A stretch of DNA of 64,000 nucleotides, taken from the NCBI GenBank assembly GCA_009773395.1, contig WRPI01000001.1, forward strand, positions 62,001-126,000, given 5' to 3'. Each line of letters starts with the position of its first letter. Positions within the stretch are counted from its first letter, which is position 1. Made by a program: the position numbers and the translations under genes. Below the pieces are notes generated by a model. The model worked only from the letters and a program-made list of their open reading frames with translations. It was not told the origin of the DNA and ran no database searches. This DNA is from Hyphomonadaceae bacterium. GTDB taxonomy: Bacteria > Pseudomonadota > Alphaproteobacteria > Caulobacterales > Aquidulcibacteraceae. This document shows positions 62,371 to 64,000 of the stretch, in pieces.

Positions 62371-62970
62371 ATGAGCAGTTTTACGGATGGCGATATGGTC
62401 AATTGGCGACAAAGAATATTGGATAATTGGCCGCAAGGCGCGGGGCTTGCGGGGCTGGCAATTATTGCAATGGTGCCAATTGCGCGTGATTATTATCCGC
62501 CGTGGCTATTCGCAACCCTAATTCAATTGCCGCTTTATATGCTGCACCAATATGAAGAATAGGACGATAATCGCTTCGGCAAATTTATAGATGAAAATAT
62601 CGCGCACTTGGAGGGCGCTTTGAGCAAGGAATTCGTGTTTTTTGTCAATGTCTTTGTAGTCTGGGGGGCGATAATTGGTTCGGCATTCGCATCGCTTTAT
62701 TTTCACAAAGGTTTCGCGCTTGTTGCAGGATATTTGACTTTGATAAATGGCGGCCTTCATTTGCTCGGAACCATTGCGATGCGCAAATATAATCCGGGTG
62801 TAATAACTGGTGTGACTTTATTCCTTCCGCTTGGTCTTTGGGCAATTATTATGCACCCACCACCAGGAGCACAATGGTATGACCATGTTTTTGCGGCAGT
62901 AGTTGTAATTATCGGGCATTTGATGATTTTAGGGTATTTGCGGATGCGGCTAAAAAAACTTCGGCAATAG
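62371..62970 (+). pseudogene. HXXEE-family membrane protein interrupted by one in-frame TAG
   Basis: The frame from 62371 ends at TAG (62560-62562) just after LPLYMLHQYEE, the HXXEE motif. The same frame continues without another stop to 62970 (DDNRFGKFIDENIAHLEG, then membrane segments such as FFVNVFVVWGAIIGSA and GVTLFLPLGLWAIIM), giving about 199 codons, the expected family length. The stop replaces the residue after the second Glu. No frameshift or other lesion is visible, so the mutation is recent, a sequencing error, or read through. Confidence 0.8.
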
Positions 62971-63036
62971 CGAAAACTTTGCACCAAACTTTAGCCATAT
63001 TTGCAGTAGATATTTTGGACAAAATGGGGGATTCCA

Positions 63037-63588
63037 ATGAATCGGGTAAAAATTATAGCCTCTACATGCGTGATTATATTATTGTGCCAGGCAAATACCG
63101 CATCGGCGCAGACTACCACTACAAGAACTACTGGTGGTTTTACTGTTCAACATAATGACCCCAATAACGAAGTTTTGTGCCGTATTCCTGGCACAGAATA
63201 TTTGCCGCAATGCCAAGCAATTGCTGCAAATTATGCAGCGCGCCAAAGTGATTCCCAGAACCCGCAAAATGAACGCGCCACTCATTTCAATTCACAAAAT
63301 GTGGACCAAGGGACAGTACGCGACTATAGACCTCTTAAAATCATTGAAATCCCCGACCAATTCGTAAAGCCCGACTGGCCGCCATATTGGATGCGAATTT
63401 GCAGGCCAGTGGACCCCTCACGCGGGCCCAGCGATTATGTGACACCGATTAGCGCAGCCTCCGATGGCGGCACACCAACCCAAATCAATGATAGAGGCTG
63501 CACCTATGTGCCCTTCACAAAAAGCCTAATTCTTTCGACCGCTTATGGTTCACACGAAGTCGAATATCAATTTTTGGGGCGTTCCTAA
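63037..63588 (+). CDS. Secreted hypothetical protein with four conserved-looking cysteines
   Basis: 183 residues, not recognised. A signal peptide ends TASAQ; the mature protein has Cys in EVLCRIPG, PQCQAIA, MRICRPVD and DRGCTYV, suggesting two disulphides. A Gln/Asn-rich central part separates them. It stands alone before a structured-RNA candidate. Confidence 0.6.
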   Translation: MNRVKIIASTCVIILLCQANTASAQTTTTRTTGGFTVQHNDPNNEVLCRIPGTEYLPQCQAIAANYAARQSDSQNPQNERATHFNSQNVDQGTVRDYRPLKIIEIPDQFVKPDWPPYWMRICRPVDPSRGPSDYVTPISAASDGGTPTQINDRGCTYVPFTKSLILSTAYGSHEVEYQFLGRS

Positions 63589-63898
63589 CACCTTTGTCAG
63601 TCAAATATATTGACAACGGCATATAAATCCTTTCTATGCGGCGCTTCTTGGGCTTGCTCTAGGCTTTGGCAATGCTAAATCGTTGTCAGAGCCGCGATTT
63701 TAGGCGGCAAGATACGAGTAAAAAGACATGCAGGAAGTCTGGACGACTTTCAAATGGCTTTTTGCTTGTAGATTGGCGCATAAAATAGTGGAAATGGCAG
63801 CGATTTAGTGTTGCCAAAGCCTAAGTAATGGGAAGTGAAATTCGGCCATTTCAAAGTAATGCATGGGCATTACCCGAACTCACAAATAAGGTATAATA
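63589..63898 (+). other. Non-coding region with promoter, RNA candidate and rpsD leader hairpins
   Basis: Contains TTGACA (63610-63615) with CTATGC 18 bases on (63634-63639) as a promoter, the long-stem RNA candidate listed separately, and two small hairpins near rpsD: TGAAAT/ATTTCA (about 63836-63853) and GTAATGC-ATGG-GCATTAC (63857-63874). No protein-coding gene is seen. Confidence 0.55.
63660..63823 (+). ncRNA. Candidate structured RNA closed by a 23-bp stem
   Basis: TAGGCTTTGGCAATGCTAAATCG (63660-63682, shown here in two halves: TAGGCTTTGGCAA, TGCTAAATCG) pairs along its full length with 63801-63823 (CGATTTAGTG, TTGCCAAAGCCTA); two positions are T-G/G-T wobbles, which pair in RNA only. 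The 118-base interior has at least two hairpins, GCCGC/GCGGC and GGAAGTC/GACTTTC. A TTGACA promoter lies 45 bases upstream. Could be a 6S-like regulatory RNA, an rpsD leader or a repeat; identity unproven. Confidence 0.5.
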
Positions 63899-64000
63899 AT
63901 GTCAAAACGCCATAGTGCTAAATATAAAATCGACCGCCGTATGGGTGAAAACATTTGGGGTCGTCCAAAATCACCAGTTAACAAACGCTCTTATAAACCC
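63899..64000 (+). CDS. rpsD: Ribosomal protein S4, 5' part only
   Basis: The first 34 codons ([16 protein letters not shown], then [18 protein letters not shown]) match the N-terminus of alphaproteobacterial S4; the gene runs off the right edge. S4 nucleates assembly of the small subunit and in many bacteria represses its own operon by binding a leader RNA, so the hairpins just upstream are of interest. AAGG lies eight bases before the start. Confidence 0.93.
   Translation, partial: MSKRHSAKYKIDRRMGENIWGRPKSPVNKRSYKP

Noticed and set aside
63660-63823. Firm assignment of the RNA candidate as 6S RNA, SRP RNA or tmRNA
   Set aside because: The SRP GGAA-type apical motif and a tRNA-like domain are absent, and a central 6S bubble cannot be confirmed by eye; kept only as an unassigned candidate.
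1-64000. CRISPR array, toxin-antitoxin pair, restriction system or transposase gene
   Set aside because: Looked for on both strands: no regularly spaced direct repeats with spacers, and no product with the motifs of these systems. The repeats present are dispersed palindromes.

Overview
The window comes from an alphaproteobacterium with moderate-to-low GC by eye. The evidence is the start of an alphaproteobacterial-type rpsD at the right edge, a PhaR-type polyhydroxyalkanoate repressor beside a thiolase, a HIG1-domain protein coupled to a PduO-type adenosyltransferase, and a palindromic repeat of the kind scattered through Rhizobiales genomes. I could not assign a genus. It reads as a chromosomal segment with about 65 genes, mostly tight operons; I found no integrase, transposase gene, CRISPR array or rRNA.

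Left part (1-31 kb). An HtrA protease and an M15 peptidase are followed by a complete vitamin B12 uptake operon (btuB-btuF-btuC-btuD, minus strand) under a cobalamin riboswitch. Then come an HMG-CoA lyase, a DUF3445 haem-type protein, a LuxR-type regulator with no luxI partner, tsaD, thiolase/phaR, a five-gene purB-bolA-GNATx3 operon, a penicillin/AHL-acylase-type Ntn hydrolase, a map-S9 peptidase-radC-yegP operon, an SDR, a CinA-type protein, a solitary tail-fibre-like protein (DUF2793 plus S74 chaperone) and tRNA-Leu(UAA).

Centre (29.6-48 kb). This is a nitrate respiration and molybdenum cofactor island: a regulator that appears to fuse an N-terminal NIT (nitrate/nitrite sensing) region to a Crp/Fnr DNA-binding module with a C-terminal cysteine cluster; narK1-narK2-narG-narH-narJ-narI; an outer-membrane porin on the opposite strand; and moaA-moaCB(fusion)-moeA-moaD-moaE-mobA-TSUP permease. 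A near-identical 14-bp palindrome, TTGACYTRGGTCAA (the porin site reads TTGACTTGGGTCAA on the plus strand), lies in front of narK, the porin and moaA, each time about 20-22 bases before a plausible -10. This suggests one regulon read by the NIT-Crp protein. I regard this as the most interesting system in the window.

Right part (48-64 kb). Amino-sugar recycling (SIS deaminase/isomerase and MurQ), gloB with a methyltransferase, an orphan P-II protein, a PhoD-like phosphodiesterase, a glycosyltransferase, an EAL phosphodiesterase, HIG1 plus cobalamin adenosyltransferase, rimO, a DUF885 peptidase, a GNAT, an old yellow enzyme, an HXXEE gene broken by one amber codon, a secreted protein, a candidate structured RNA, and rpsD.

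A family of palindromic elements punctuates the window: three copies of exactly 164 bp (25808, 26856, 31201), one truncated copy with a 42-nt in-frame insertion (11905), one large variant with three internal hairpins whose ends supply the stop codons of both flanking genes (52132-52498), and one solo arm (about 48028). All observations are by eye; no database search was possible.
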